A DNA stretch of 64,000 nucleotides from Pinus tabuliformis. Taxonomy: Eukaryota > Streptophyta > Pinopsida > Pinales > Pinaceae. Under the pieces are notes generated by a model, which saw only the letters and a program-made list of their open reading frames with translations, made no database searches and had not been told where the DNA came from. The position numbers were made by a program, and so were the translations under genes. The stretch is taken from positions 822,562,757 through 822,626,756 of the forward strand of contig CM062814.1 of the NCBI GenBank assembly GCA_031772625.1. The letters are read 5' to 3'. Shown one piece after another: positions 35,122 through 46,566 of the stretch (position 1 is its first letter; the number at the start of each line of letters is the position of its first letter).

Positions 35122-36860
35122 GGAGCCTTATTGCTCCTCATTGTACCATATCCCGGATAAAGTGGTACATGATATCTATATGCTTGGAGCGATCATGAAA
35201 CACGGGATTCTCTAATAATCGGATCCCACTCTGGTTATCACAGAGGATCACGTTGGTATCCAGCACATGTCCAAACAACTCACTGAAGAGCTTCCTCAAC
35301 TAGACAGCTTCACAGGAGGCCATACTAGCAGCTATGTATTCGGCCTTAGCGGTGCTCAAGGCAACCGATTTCTGCTTCCTGCTCATCCAGGATATCGAAG
35401 CAGAACCCAAAGAAAAACAACATCCATAAGTGCTCTTGCGATCCACCACACTGCCAGCCCAATCAGCGTCAGAATAACCATGCAGCCTCACATCTCTGGC
35501 AGTGTATCTCAGTCCATGAGTGATTGTGCCCCGAAGATATCTCAGAAGATTCTTGGCACCAATCCAATGTATATGATGAGGCTCAACCATATATTGGCTT
35601 AACGTATTAATTGCAAAACATATGTTCGAACGGGAGTTTACCAAGAACATCAGCGCTCCTATGAGTTGACGATACTCAAAAGCATTTCCCAATTATGGTC
35701 CGACAACACTACCGCATAATTTCTTGAAGTTAAGTTCTATTGAGGTAGTCACAAGCTTGCAGTCCATCATCCCAAATCTTTCCAATATCTTCACAACATA
35801 TTTTCCTTGAGATGGGAAAATTTCTCCTGGCTTTTGCCAGACCTCCAACCCTAGGAAGTAGTGCATCAGTCCTAGGTCCTTCATCTCAAATTCAGAAGTC
35901 AACTCCCTCTTACATTTGTGAATGAGAGGGTCTACACCTGTTAGAAAGAGGTCGTCCACATAAAGTACAAGTATGAAAGGTTTATCATTTTCAACCTTAA
36001 AGTAAAGGTTCGTATCGGCTTGACTTCTAGTGAATCTCAACTTCATCAGATAGCTATCAATCTTCTCATACCAAGCTCAAGGTGCTTGCTTCAAGCCATA
36101 GAGAGCTTTCTTCAACCTGCATACATGAGATTTCTGGTCATGAACCTCAAACCCTTCGGGTTGTTCCATATAGACTTCCTCTTTAATCGAACCATGCAAG
36201 AAAGCGGTCTTGGCATCCATCTAATGTAGGTTCTGTCCTTGCGAGGCAGCAAGGACTATGATCGAGCGGATGGTGGTGTATCGGGCAATAGGTGCAAATA
36301 TCTCATCATAATCTACACCTTCCTTTTGAGAGAAGCCTCAAGCAACAAAGCTATCATTGAACTTTTCTGCACTTCCATCAGCTCCATGCTTGATTTTGTA
36401 GAGCCACTTAGAGGTGACAATTGATTTTGTCCTAGGATCTAGGAACCACATCCCAAACATCATTCTTCATAATAGACTCGTATTCTTCATTCATCGCATC
36501 CTTCCATACTTGTTGTTTCATGGCTTCTTCAAATGATGAAGGCTCATTTTGAATGATAATGCTCATGACGGTCAAGTATCCTTGATATCTATTCGGCTTC
36601 TTGCTCTCACGGAAAGTCCCCCCTGGTGCAATATGTCTCTCGGCATCTTCGAGAGTCCCCCTAAGCCATGAGGGTCTCCTCTTGCAGGAGGAGGGCTCTT
36701 GGGGAGGAGGATTAATAGGATCCATAGGTTCATCAACATCAAGTATCGTCTCGTCCTCTTTTTCACCCTGTGTTCCAGTGTCAGCGTCTTTGTCCTTCCT
36801 TGGGATAGGAAGGTTGTTGATCTTGCTGAGGGCCATATCTTCGTCAAAGGTGACATCGTG
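35122..36860 (-). pseudogene. pol: Element A reverse transcriptase and RNase H
   Basis: Minus strand. The linker and RT start at about 36836 (ALSKINNLPIPRK) through WKDAMNEEYESIMKNDVWDVV (36500-36436). A frame change leads to SKWLYKIKHGADGSAEK and DEIFAPIARYTTIRS. The palm region reads SQADTNLYFKVENDK, then FILVLYVDDLFLTG with intact YVDD (about 35960), and ELTSEFEMKDLGLMHYFLGLEV. RNase H follows: RQLIGALMFLVNSRSNICFA, LHGYSDADWAGSVVDRKST, SISWMSRKQKSVALSTAKAEY. It reads to the YHFIRDMVQ block at 35150 before D2 interrupts. Breaks occur near 36430, 36075 and 35690. Confidence 0.9.
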
Positions 36861-38155
36861 ACTTATCTCAACTTCTTTTGACCAGCCACATAAATTCCAT
36901 AGCCCTTAGAATTTTCGCTATAGCCCACAAAGATTCTTTTCTTCCCTGATGCACCCAACTTGCTTCTTTTCTCTTTCGGCACATGAAATATACGAGACTT
37001 CCAAAAATTCTAAAATGGGAGACACCGGGTTTCTTACCAATGAACATTTCTTCGGGAGTCTTGGAGTCCAATGCTTGATGAGGGCATCGGTTTTGAACAT
37101 ACACGGCAGTATTTGCAGCTTCGGCCCATAGAAACTTTGGAAGCACTTGATCATGAAACATGGCACGAACAGCTTCCACAATAGTATGGTTCTTCCTTTC
37201 AGCCACACCATTCTGCTTGGGAGTGTATGGTGTTGTGATCTCCCTCTTAATGCCAGCTTCTCTGCAATAATCATGGAATTTATTTGATTCGTACTCAGTC
37301 CCATTATTAGTCCTCAATATTTTGATTCTCTTCTCGGATTGGTTTTCGATCATGGCTTTGAAGTGACGGAATCAGGTGACACTTCATCCTTCCTTTTCAA
37401 GAAGTAGATCCAAGTCTTGCGAGAATAATCATCCATAAAGGCGAGATAATATAAGTATCCTCCCAAAGAGTTTACGGGCATCATACCAGATATGTCGAAG
37501 TGGATCAACTGCAATATATATATGGTCTTGCTATTACTTGAGGGGAATGGTCCCCTTATAAGTTTTCCTTCGACACATCCTGGACATACACCTTCATGCT
37601 CTATTTTGAACTTGGGCATACCTGTCACCATCTGTCTCACATCAGGAAGAGCCTTATAATGAAGATGGGCAAACCTCCGGTGCCATAGTTTAGATTGTAG
37701 AGATGTGTCGCAAGACATGGCTCCCAATGTACTTCCTTCAACTTGATACAAAGTGTCAACCCTAAACCCAAGAGTAAAAGTATCTTTAAAATTCCTTTTC
37801 CAAACACGTACCTTTCCATCGATGAATGCCACCTTGTATCCTTTGTATTCCATTGCCAAAATGGACTCCAGGTTCTTCTTGAGATCAGGTACATATAGAA
37901 CTTCTTGTAAATGAATCGTGTTACCTTGATTCAATTGAAGGGTAACATTCCCTACTCCCTTCAAGGGATAGGTGGCATCGTCTTCAAGAATAATCTCCAA
38001 GTTTGTCTCCTTCTCTCTCAAATTAGAGAGAGATTCCTTGTATCCAGTGAAGTGCTTTGAGGCACCACTATCAATTAGCCAATTCCCCAAAGTGTCCGAT
38101 GGAGAGGGCCGATATAAGATAGTATTCCTTTTGATTATTGTTAACAACATTTGAT
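36861..38155 (-). pseudogene. pol: Element A protease and integrase
   Basis: Minus strand. The protease begins NWLIDSGASKHFTGYKESL (about 38090) and continues to EVLYVPDLKKNL. GAG-pre-integrase has LWHRRFAHLHYKAL...CPGC. Integrase continues with LIHFDISGMMP, YYLAFMDDYSRKTWIYFLKRK, a frame change at about 37350, then ILRTNNGTEYES and QNGVAERKNHTIVEAVRAM. The second catalytic Asp (usually RTDNG) is Asn, while the first Asp and the Glu are kept. It ends around ALDSKTPEEMFIGKKPGVSH, with further shifts to 36870. Confidence 0.9.
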
Positions 38156-39069
38156 TCTTCATACCTGGAGTTCCTTGCTTTCTTGGAGGGTCGACCATTT
38201 CCTTGATGTCCCGCATTCCTTTTTCCTTTGTCATTGAACCTTCCATTCCTTTGATTGTTGTTGAAGTTGCCCATGGAATGATTGTGATCATCATCATGTG
38301 ATGTGTCCCTTCTATTTGGAAACTCCCTTGCATAGTGGCCAAACTTATTGCAAACAAAGCACCTGCCCTTCCTTCCACCCTTAGATCCAGGCTTTCCATT
38401 GAAATGACCTTTAGACCCTGCATTATTTCTCGATTTGGCATGAGCGGAGAACGCAGTCGGGTTGCTTCTATTATAAGGCATTTCTTGCTCCACCATTCTT
38501 GTTTCTTCTTGAATGCATCTCAACATCAATTCTTCAAACTGTGGAATTCGATCATTATTGAGAATAATGGTTCTAAATATATACCACTCGGGTGGGAGTC
38601 CTCCAAGGGTAGTGATAGTAAATTCCCTGTCAGGAATGACCTCTCCAATCGAAAGTAGAACATTCTTGATCTCAATGATCCTTAAGAAGTAGAATTGAAT
38701 GTCCTCGTCCTTGCCCTTCTTAATATCCTTCAACTTATTTTGAGAAATAAAATTTGATTTGCATCACTAACCTTGAACATGTTGACCAACCTGTCATAGA
38801 TCTCCTTGGAGGTGTTCAAATCGAAGATGTAGGCCACCAGACACTTGTCAATGGAATCTCTGATAATCTTCTTTGCTTTGACTTCAGCCTTATTGTACTT
38901 GTTCTTTGCAGCAATCGGTGAATTTGAAGGAGGCTCGGGGATTTTACCCTTTCACATAATCCAGCACTTCTTATTCTTCAAAGGTCAGATCAAGAGACAT
39001 CTTCCGTCCATGATAGTCAGATTTTTCACGGAGCTTATCTTCAGCCGGGAAGTGGAATGAGGAACCCAT
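38071..39069 (-). pseudogene. gag: Element A gag
   Basis: It starts at the ATG at 39069 (MGSSFHFPAEDKLREKSDYH), with an in-frame TAA after LDLTFEE and a one-base loss near 38745 (ILFLK) that shifts the frame. From 38733 it is open: KDIKKGKDEDIQFYFLRIIEI, TTLGGLPPEWYIFRTII, MLRCIQEETRMVEQEM. The knuckle is CFVCNKFGHYAREF, whose last cysteine is Phe. A long asparagine/glycine/basic tail follows. The frame runs out just inside the protease, so a shift separates gag from protease; in element I the same junction is in one frame, so A's shift is a mutation. Confidence 0.88.
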
Positions 39070-39135
39070 TGAGCCTTTTGTCCTTGTCCAACTGTCTTTG
39101 GTGATTGCTCTTTCACTCTTGCTTGGGCTTTGTCT

Positions 39136-39155
39136 TCACCTCAGCGTTGATACCA
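39136..39155 (-). promoter_or_regulatory. Primer binding site of element A
   Basis: On the minus strand TGGTATCAACGCTGAGG follows the 5' LTR with no gap. The first eight bases match the initiator tRNA-Met-type site. Confidence 0.82.
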
Positions 39156-39448
39156 TGTTATTTTTAGGTAACAATGGTATGTTCTATGCTTAAGAGCAAT
39201 TTACTTCAATTTCTCTATTAGCCCAATATCAATATCCAGTTTAGCAATCACATCAGCATGATAGTAAAATGCAGATAGAACATAATCATAAACAGTAGAA
39301 GACAACCCAAGACAAGAGGACACAAGATGTGGCACCAGCCAGGGACAAACCCCAATGTGGGGAAACCCTTGATCAATTCTTCTTATATTCTTCAATAGTT
39401 CAGCAGAGAGAGAGATAGTACAAATTACAAATCTAATCATTTATGACA
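39156..39448 (-). repeat. Element A 5' LTR, inner part
   Basis: These 293 bp match 30615-30906 and carry the hairpin at 39350-39362. The LTR resumes at 41331 after the solo B insertion. Confidence 0.93.
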
Positions 39449-41325
39449 TGTTAATTTTAGGTATGTTTTATGCTTAGAGCAATTTATTTCAATTTTCATA
39501 GTTAGCTCAATATCTTTTCCAGATTAGCAATCACATCAGCATAATAGTAAATTGCAGATAAAACATCAACATAAATCGCAGAAGACAAGCCAAGATGAGG
39601 ACACAAGATGTGGCGCTAGCCAGGGACAAACCCCAATGTGGGGAAACCCTTGATCAATTCTTCTTATATGTTCTTCAATAGTTCAGCACAGAGAGAGAGA
39701 AAGAGAGAGAGTACATTTACAACAAAAGTCAACACTTTGACTTATCTAAATAAGAGCATAGATCATCTCTAAGATGATACATAAGGTAGCTGAACTCAGT
39801 TGAAGACATGCTGCTTCAACTGATTCTCCAAGGTGACTCCATCGCCTTGCTGCACCTATCATTGTGTTGCTCTTCATCATCATCTTGCACCTCACTGTGC
39901 TGCACCATGTTGCACCCATCATCACTATGTTGCATCTCATCATGCTTCACTGGTCATCACTGTACCCATCATTGTGCTCAATGTATACTGCAAAGTATCA
40001 TCACACTGCACCACTGTCATCAAGCTACTCTTCATCACATGCTCCCATCACCGGGCTACACTCGATCATTATGCAACACTATACTGTTGTCTCTAACACC
40101 ATGCTGCATCCAACTGCTGCATCTAGCTATGCAGCTACATCCATAGGTTGTATCTTAACATGTTTCATCAACTGTTGTAGTACCCAACCATAATGCTGCA
40201 TCAATATTGTCCACCATGTGACCTTGTTGTCCCATGTATCTTTGTTGCACCATGTGACCTTGTTGTCCCATGTATCTTGCTGCACTATGTAACCTTGCTG
40301 TCCCATGTATCATGGCTCCACCATGAACCATAGCTGCACCATGAACTTGCAGCACCAAGTACCAGCAACACTGATCTAAATCTCGTCACAACATTTGACC
40401 CAACACACCACACAAACGCTGTTGTTTGTGACTCCATTACTGTTGTAATTTCTGGGACTGGTTAGGGCACACAACAGTCCCTAACTATCCTCAAATTTGG
40501 CCCAGAATTGCCCTTATGAAATGCGGCCTACCCTAGTGTGAACCCTCTGCCTCCACGCTGAAGATTAGGGTATAACATGACCCCAAAACAGCCCACGTTG
40601 TCCCTTGCTATGGTGGTATGGCCTGCGGCCTACCACACAGCCTTGCTGTAGCTTATGGCCCACACATCAAACCCAAACAGCCCTCCTCTGCCTCGGCCCT
40701 CTAGGAAGATACCTCGGCCCTCCTAACAGCAACTCGGCCTTCACATATGACCCTGAAACAGCCTCCAAAAACCCACGTTGTTCTGTCTTCCTTACTGTGG
40801 CTAGGGCAGGATAGACCTGCGTATTTGGGCAACGTGAATAGGCCTTCTTCATCGTGCTATGTCTCCCCTTTAGGCAGCGTAGAGGGAAAGTTGGGCAGCG
40901 TATAGAATTAGGGGTCTCCTCCCTTGGACTAGGACTAGATCATCCACTTTAGGACTGCGGCTAGGGCAGCTTGTTTAGCCTCCTTTCCTCCTGCGTCCAG
41001 GGCTTCATCCTCCTAGATTTCTCTTCCACTAAAAATCCAAAACAAGTGGAGAGAAATCAAGAGTGATATGTGTGTAGAAATGACTATCAAATCACCTCCT
41101 TTTATACTAAAACATTGAGCACATATGGGGGTTATTTGGTTGCTGGCCGACCTTGACGAATTGTCCCATAACACAAATAAATTCATATCTCCATGAATAC
41201 TTATCGGAATCGGATGACCTTTAAATCAATCCTACACCTCTCGATGAGAGGGATCCAAGAAAAATATCAACTGCCATAAATAAGATGACCCACATGGATT
41301 TTGGCCCTAGTTGCCAATTTTAACA
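39449..41325 (-). mobile_element. Family B solo LTR, nested in the A 5' LTR
   Basis: 1877 bp with TGTTAATTTTAGG...CAATTTTAACA ends and perfect TGACA duplication (39444-39448 and 41326-41330). The uninterrupted site is visible in the other A LTR at 30901-30915, which confirms the insertion. It matches the LTR at 1-1854. The outer 250 bp are similar to the A LTR, but the middle (about 39800-41050) is family-specific and contains CAT-rich and 'gcggctagggc' repeats. The hairpin CCCCA-ATG-TGGGG lies at 39631-39643. Confidence 0.95.
40214..40318. repeat. 36-bp tandem repeat, about three copies
   Basis: Units start near 40214, 40250 and 40286 (ccatgtgaccttgttgtccc plus atgtatctttgttgca), with a few changes each. 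It lies inside the solo B LTR. Confidence 0.85.
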
Positions 41326-41330
41326 TGACA

Positions 41331-42050
41331 GCAACAAGAAGCCCTAACTAGAAAAGTCAGAGTTGGTCAAACAACGCAGAATTCTTCCTCTAAGCAACTC
41401 AGTCAAACCCAATCAACTTCGGCTGCCAATAGCAAGCCCAAACAACCCAAAACAATGCGAAAAAAGTCCAATCAAAAGCTGGTCAACGAAAGTCAAACTG
41501 CGGCCAACCCTAAGGCAGTCAATGCTGGTCAAATGAGAGGTCAGATCACCTCAATTTCAGTGCCTATATCTGCGGCCTACCAAGGAGAAGTTCCTCACCC
41601 AAATCCGCAGTCAAGAGAAGGTCAATGTTGGTCAACGCAACCCAAGGAATAGCCTCTGCAATTCGGTCAAACTAGTCAACGCAGTCAAACAATCAAACAG
41701 ATCCTCCTTCCTTCGCATGTGTGAGAGACAGCTGCCAGATTTGCGTACCCAATCAAGTGAGGAGAGAGAGAAGTGAGAAGATGAGATGATGATAAAATGA
41801 CTAGAGGTCTCCTCCTTTTGTATGCAACATTGAGGATGAGGTAGGGGTTTGAATGCATGTTTTGCTTGCTGGCCGACCTTGACAATTTGTCCATAATATA
41901 AATAAATTCATATCTTCATTTTTACATGTTGGAATCGGATGATCTTTAGATCAATCCTACACCTCTCGGAGAGAGGAATTCAAGAAAAATATCAATTGTC
42001 ATAAATAAGATGACCCATGTGGAGTTTGGCCCTAGTTGCCAATTTTAACA
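41331..42050 (-). repeat. Element A 5' LTR, outer part
   Basis: Resumes the A LTR directly after TGACA and ends ...CAATTTTAACA at 42050, followed by CTAGT. Its TTGAC array (sense strand) spans about 41340-41710. The CACGTG block of the 3' LTR is CATGTG here. Confidence 0.92.
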
Positions 42051-42357
42051 CTAGTACTCTTCGAGATTCCAAGATTTTCTAGACTCAAAAATAATTCTTT
42101 TTATCATTACAAATTGCCCGGAAGGATCCTATAAACATGATGTTGACTCTTTTGACTCATGACAATAAATCCTAAGACCTAACATACCCTAGAAGCACGA
42201 AGAACATGCTTTTACCTAAAAGACCATCAATAATGAGCATCAAACCCTTGCTTTAAGAATAACATGTTTCTTTCTTCTTTTCTTGTTTGTTACATAGGAT
42301 ACATATTGAAATGAGTACAACAATTATGAAGACCGAAACTAGTTACATTTCTCAACA
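42051..42357 (-). repeat. Element C 5' LTR, outer part
   Basis: After CTAGT the C LTR continues. From about 42204 it matches the fragment at 26607-26754 and ends TTTCTCAACA. Confidence 0.82.
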
Positions 42358-44211
42358 AATAGTGTGGATGACACATGGCACAATTTCATTGGCTTGTAGA
42401 GATGACGTGGAGACACAGTGTCATGATGATTTCAGCATGACATGGCCCAATTGAAGCGTGACACGTGGCATGCAGATTCAGCGTTTTCGTGTGGCCAAGT
42501 GGACCAAAAATGTGGCACCAGTGACACGTGGCATCCTTGCAGAGGTGGCAGACAGTTGGAAGACACAAGTGGCATCGTCATGGCAAGGACACATCACCTC
42601 AAAAGAAATCATCTCGGAAGTTACAGAAGGGTACAGAGGTAGAAAGTCCAAAAAACAAACTCCGAGAAACAAAGTCCGAGAAATTAGTTCCGGGACACAG
42701 TGGCGTTGAGGTGGCTAGACACATCATCTTAGCAATTTTGTGATTGGTTCGAGAAGACATGTAATCTCGCAAGAAACGACCCCATAAGAAACTATCTCGG
42801 AATTTTTCTCAAGAGTCTCTAGCGGGAAGTTCTAAGAAGACAAAAGCCGAGAGACGTGAAGTTTGATGGCAGGTGATGGCAACAATTCCGTTCCGAGAGG
42901 ACGTGGCGGACAAGTAATCGCAACAGTAATATGATTGGTCAAGAGTGAACAACATGGTGGCCTCGCCAAAACCATCTCGAAAGAAACGTTCTCAGCGATA
43001 AACAAGGTTGCTCCACTGGAGTTTTTTCCAAGAGAGTTTTCGTCGAGAAATAAAAGTTGGGAGCTAAAGTTCGGGCTAGCACCTGGTTTTGTTCGGGCAT
43101 TAGGACCACGGGTGCATAAGTTTTGCAATGTTAGTTAGGCTCACGAGGCTTAGAGCGCAAAGGGACCCAGCGGTGGTTATATGCAGCGGTTCTATGTTAA
43201 AGTGCTTTGGGCCTATGTTAAGGACTTTTCACATGCACAAGTCAACAACTTGGTAAAATTGGCATGACTGAGTTGGCAGCTCAGATGACGGAATAGAAAA
43301 TTTGGAGGCAGGTTTAGCAAATTCCCTAAATTTGGAGTCAACCAAATTTAGAAGAAACAATGCTAAATCCTGTAGCTTACTAGAATGGAGGAAAACAACA
43401 ATTAAACTGATATTTCCTTACAAATACAAGTAAGCAAAGATTGAAGACTTATTGTGCACATCAAGAGGACATTCCAAAAGCAGAAAAACAAGAAGTTAAT
43501 GAGATCAAAACCTCTGTTAAGTGAAATTTAAGTGCAAGATAACTAGAGTTCAAGAACTAAAAATATCAGTCCTAATTTATGTATAAGAAAAATTGAATTT
43601 GCAAGAAAAAGTTGGAAAAAATTGTTCATGGGTTGATGTTGTTGGTGTGTGTGGTGGATTGATCAGTGATCAAAGATTGTTGAAGGTGATTTTATGGTGT
43701 TTTTGGTGAGTGTTTGAGGTGATAAATTTATTTGTTTATAAAAGTAAGTGGCATTCATGATTTGAGTTTGAAAATTGTATGAAACATGAATCAAGGAGGT
43801 CAACCAAGTAGCAACTTGCAAATCAGGTGTTGGAGCTCCTTCCAATAGTGGTTGGTAAATAATCAGGGGTTGGAGCTCCTTTTAGTGGTAGTTGATAAAC
43901 TAGGGGTTGTAGCTCCTTTCAGTTGTAGCTAATAAATTAGGGAGTAGCAGCTTCCTTTTGGTTGTAGCCAGAGAACTTTGTAACAAGTAGAAGCATGCGT
44001 TTGTGGAAATAATTGAAGAGAAGTTTAAAGAATTTATGTGTTCTATTTGTGCTTCTTATGTTGATTCTTGTGGTGCTCATCTGAACTATAGCTGAAGTGT
44101 TTAATGGTGTCCTAGTATTCTACATTAGTGAAAGAAAGCTTTAAAATTCCTACAATGTTGATTCACCCCCCCTCCCGCTCTCAGTATTGTCCTGGTTTCT
44201 AACACTATACA
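42358..44211. other. Probable LTR of an unassigned element, G-box-rich
   Basis: Several ACGTGG/CACGTGGCA motifs occur (about 42403, 42460, 42521, 42901). The stretch ends with a run of C (ttcacccccccctcc-type, about 44163-44176) and TTTCTAACA at about 44211. This layout is like the 3' end of some plant LTRs, including Sirevirus-type copia. I found neither a start nor a target duplication, and no coding domain. Confidence 0.45.
43825..43990. repeat. Tandem repeat of about 40 bp, four diverged copies
   Basis: A unit centred on ggggttggagctcctttta, with gtggtagttgataaacta, recurs four times with substitutions and length changes. Confidence 0.8.
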
Positions 44212-44247
44212 CATATTGTCCCAACATTTGCATTAACTATATATAGA

Positions 44248-44411
44248 ATGCAAAATTGGTGAGTGATCAATGTTGACCAAGTCTCTAATAAAATTCGATA
44301 AGTTGGGAGTGTGATCAATTTGAACTAAGAATGCAAAATTGGTGAGCGATCAATGTTGATGAAGTCTCTAATAAAATTCAATAAAATGGGTGTGTCGTCA
44401 ATTTGGACTAA
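44248..44411. repeat. Tandem duplication of about 84 bp
   Basis: The segment starting gaatgcaaaattggtgag is repeated directly at 44332 with about ten changes. It lies immediately left of K1. Confidence 0.85.
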
Positions 44412-44416
44412 GTCAC

Positions 44417-46400
44417 TATTACCAAACAAAAGTGGGTAACCCATAGGAGAAAAAAATTCTCCTCATTTGAGAACCAACCAGCCAACCAACAGCGCCATGA
44501 TGGTCAGCACATAGCATGATGCCAGAGTTCCCCACCTATTGTTCCAATGAAATCACTCTCCCATATGGAATTTCTTCTTGAAGGAAGGTGGGTCATCTCT
44601 CGGCAAGTACTCTAACCATTCTTGCAATCATGTGCTTTCATTTAATGTTATGGGCATATTGATATGGATCATGGGACAAACTAGATGATTGATTGATCTC
44701 GATTGTATCCTTGTTCCCACACTTCACTTGGGAGGTTAGTCATTGACTCTAGTCCAGTGGGACCTCCTCTGAGGCCTTAAGGTTTTGGAAGGGCACTATT
44801 AGGAGGCACTGATTGATATAGTGTGTCCAAGGTAATCCATACTTACCACTTTTCTTCTCTCCTGATTACCCATCTCCATTCTTTAGGTTGGTGATCAATG
44901 GTCATTGGGATTGGCACCCTATATCCACATCCTTGAGTCAGGGCTCAAAAACTTGGCTTCAAATGTTGATGCAATTGAAAGAAAGTTAAAAGCATATAAA
45001 GCCACAATGAAAGAAAATGTAAAACGCAGAAGATAGTTGTGACAGTATTTAGCGTGTGGGAAAAAGCCTAGCATGAGCTCTACCCCCCTCATTAGCCATC
45101 ACCTAGTTCCTCAAGCACTCAATGGTTCATCTCAAATAAAGGAATTCTTGAATGTCCCAACCCCAATGAGGGAGAAACTCCTACATCTTGAAGGGGTATT
45201 GGAAAAATATAAAGCAAGCTTGGGTTCCCAAGCTATGCACCAAATAAAGGCAAATCATTAAAGTAAAAGGTGCACCAGAGGGGTGGAAAAAGCAAGTCGA
45301 GGAAAGGGGTAACTTATTCCACCACAATTGATGCCTCCTTGCATCATTACACTCGAGATGTTGGACCCCCATTAGCTAGTCTCGTGGTTGTGGAACCTTC
45401 CTTGAAGTCTCTCCCACTCCATGATGATCATTATCACACACATCTTGGATTGATGCGCTAACCTAGGACATGTCACTCCCTTTGGGGTGGAAACACCTAA
45501 TAGGGTTGTTGACCTAATCATCTATAACACAAGTGAGGTAACTCATTTACAAATCCTGGTCTATTTAGACATTTGAAGGTGAGCTTGCTGTGAAGTATTC
45601 TTGTGCCCCTAACATTAGATATGGTTCACCATAATGCTTTAATGATTTTATGTCCCTAATGAAGTTGATCTCACTTGATCTTAAGAGGATTTGTTCAAGT
45701 GGTATTACATATGCAACAGAGATCCCTTGAGGGATAGCTTCATTCTTCTTCCGAACGTTCCAATGAGTTCTTTGCCCCTTTCTAAGAGCAGACCTGACTT
45801 TGTGGCCCCAACATTGGCCCTCCAAAAATAAGTGTTGAGCCTTGAGTAGATTCAATATGATGCTACACCCTTTGATGAGACTCCAAATGTTGAATGTTGA
45901 GCCTAAAAGCTTGGGAGTTGGACTATTTGATGATGTGTCTAGATGGACCTAGAATGCCCCCAAGCTTGCTTTGTCCCTGTTTGATGGACAACACCTTGTT
46001 CTAGAGCTCAAATGAAGATAGTTATCATTTAGATGACTTGGGAGGGATAGCCCATCCCTCTTTGATGCCAACGCTTTCCCTTAGAGGTGCCACGTCACTC
46101 CCACATTCTTGAAAAGGGTGACGTAGTGCCTCTCTTGGATGACATCGTGGTGGAGGCGACACTATTTGGAGTTGTACAAGAGTATTTTAAGACTTTCTTG
46201 GAGTGAGACTCTTAGACCTGTTGTCGCCCAAACTATACAAGTGAGATGCAACAACACTCAGGACCGGGGTTGTCACTCTGATCCCCACCCTTTTTGTTAA
46301 AGTTACTCCCTATAGTAAGCTATGGGGGGTAGTCCCTAGGAAATGTGAAGATGGGAGACTTGTTAGCAACCAACAAGTCTGGAAGACACCACTGAATGGC
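44417..46400 (+). repeat. Unclassified repeat K, copy 1
   Basis: Diverged homology with 50708-51900. Shared landmarks include TTACCAA near the left end, AGAAAAAA-TTCTCC, then 'gaaagaaagttaaaagcatat' (44980 versus 51310), 'cgtgtgggaaaaagcc' and 'aaccacctaata'. There is no recognisable coding domain. The left end is set by alignment with K2; the right end is uncertain. Confidence 0.65.
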
Positions 46401-46566
46401 CTAGCAACTTGGTTGAGTTAGCAAGTTAAATGAATTAATTAGATTATTGTGGAAGACCAATGCCTTAAATGGAATCAATTACTTGCTTAAACAAATTATT
46501 TACCAAGTCACTGGATGAACAGTTGTTCCTTAAGGATGCTTCACTATCCTAAACGAAATGCAAATC

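Larger units (their letters stand above)
30615..42050 (-). mobile_element. Element A: autonomous-type Ty1/copia retrotransposon with two nested insertions
   Basis: Both LTRs end TGTTA...TAACA and are flanked by perfect CTAGT (30610-30614 and 42051-42055). On the minus strand the order is 5' LTR, primer site, gag, protease, integrase, RT, RNase H, non-coding region, polypurine tract, 3' LTR: the Pseudoviridae order, with integrase before RT. D2 (32322-35121) sits in RNase H and a solo B LTR (39449-41325) in the 5' LTR. Subtracting these leaves about 6.75 kb. The two LTRs differ at roughly 10-12% of sites where I compared them. Several frameshifts, one stop in gag and an Asn in the integrase triad make it inactive. 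Confidence 0.93.
26607..42357 (-). mobile_element. Element C: gag-only copia-type element, hosting the nested A element
   Basis: Read on the minus strand, the 5' LTR is 42357-42051 plus 30614-29816, a gag frame lies at 29437-28679, about 1.9 kb of DNA has no recognisable coding, a polypurine tract sits at about 26770-26755, and a 3' LTR fragment occupies 26754-26607. The two LTR ends match (GCTTTTACCTAAA, then a shared stretch to TTTCTCAACA). Element A is inserted in the 5' LTR with CTAGT on both sides. The 3' LTR is truncated: similarity stops at about 26607. With A removed, the internal part is about 3.1 kb and holds only gag, a second example of the gag-only plan. The primer site near 29803-29815 is degenerate. 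Confidence 0.8.

Noticed and set aside
44417..46400. K1 as a CACTA transposon because of CACTA at 44414
   Set aside because: K2 lacks CACTA at the homologous end and no matching TAGTG end or 3-bp duplication was found.
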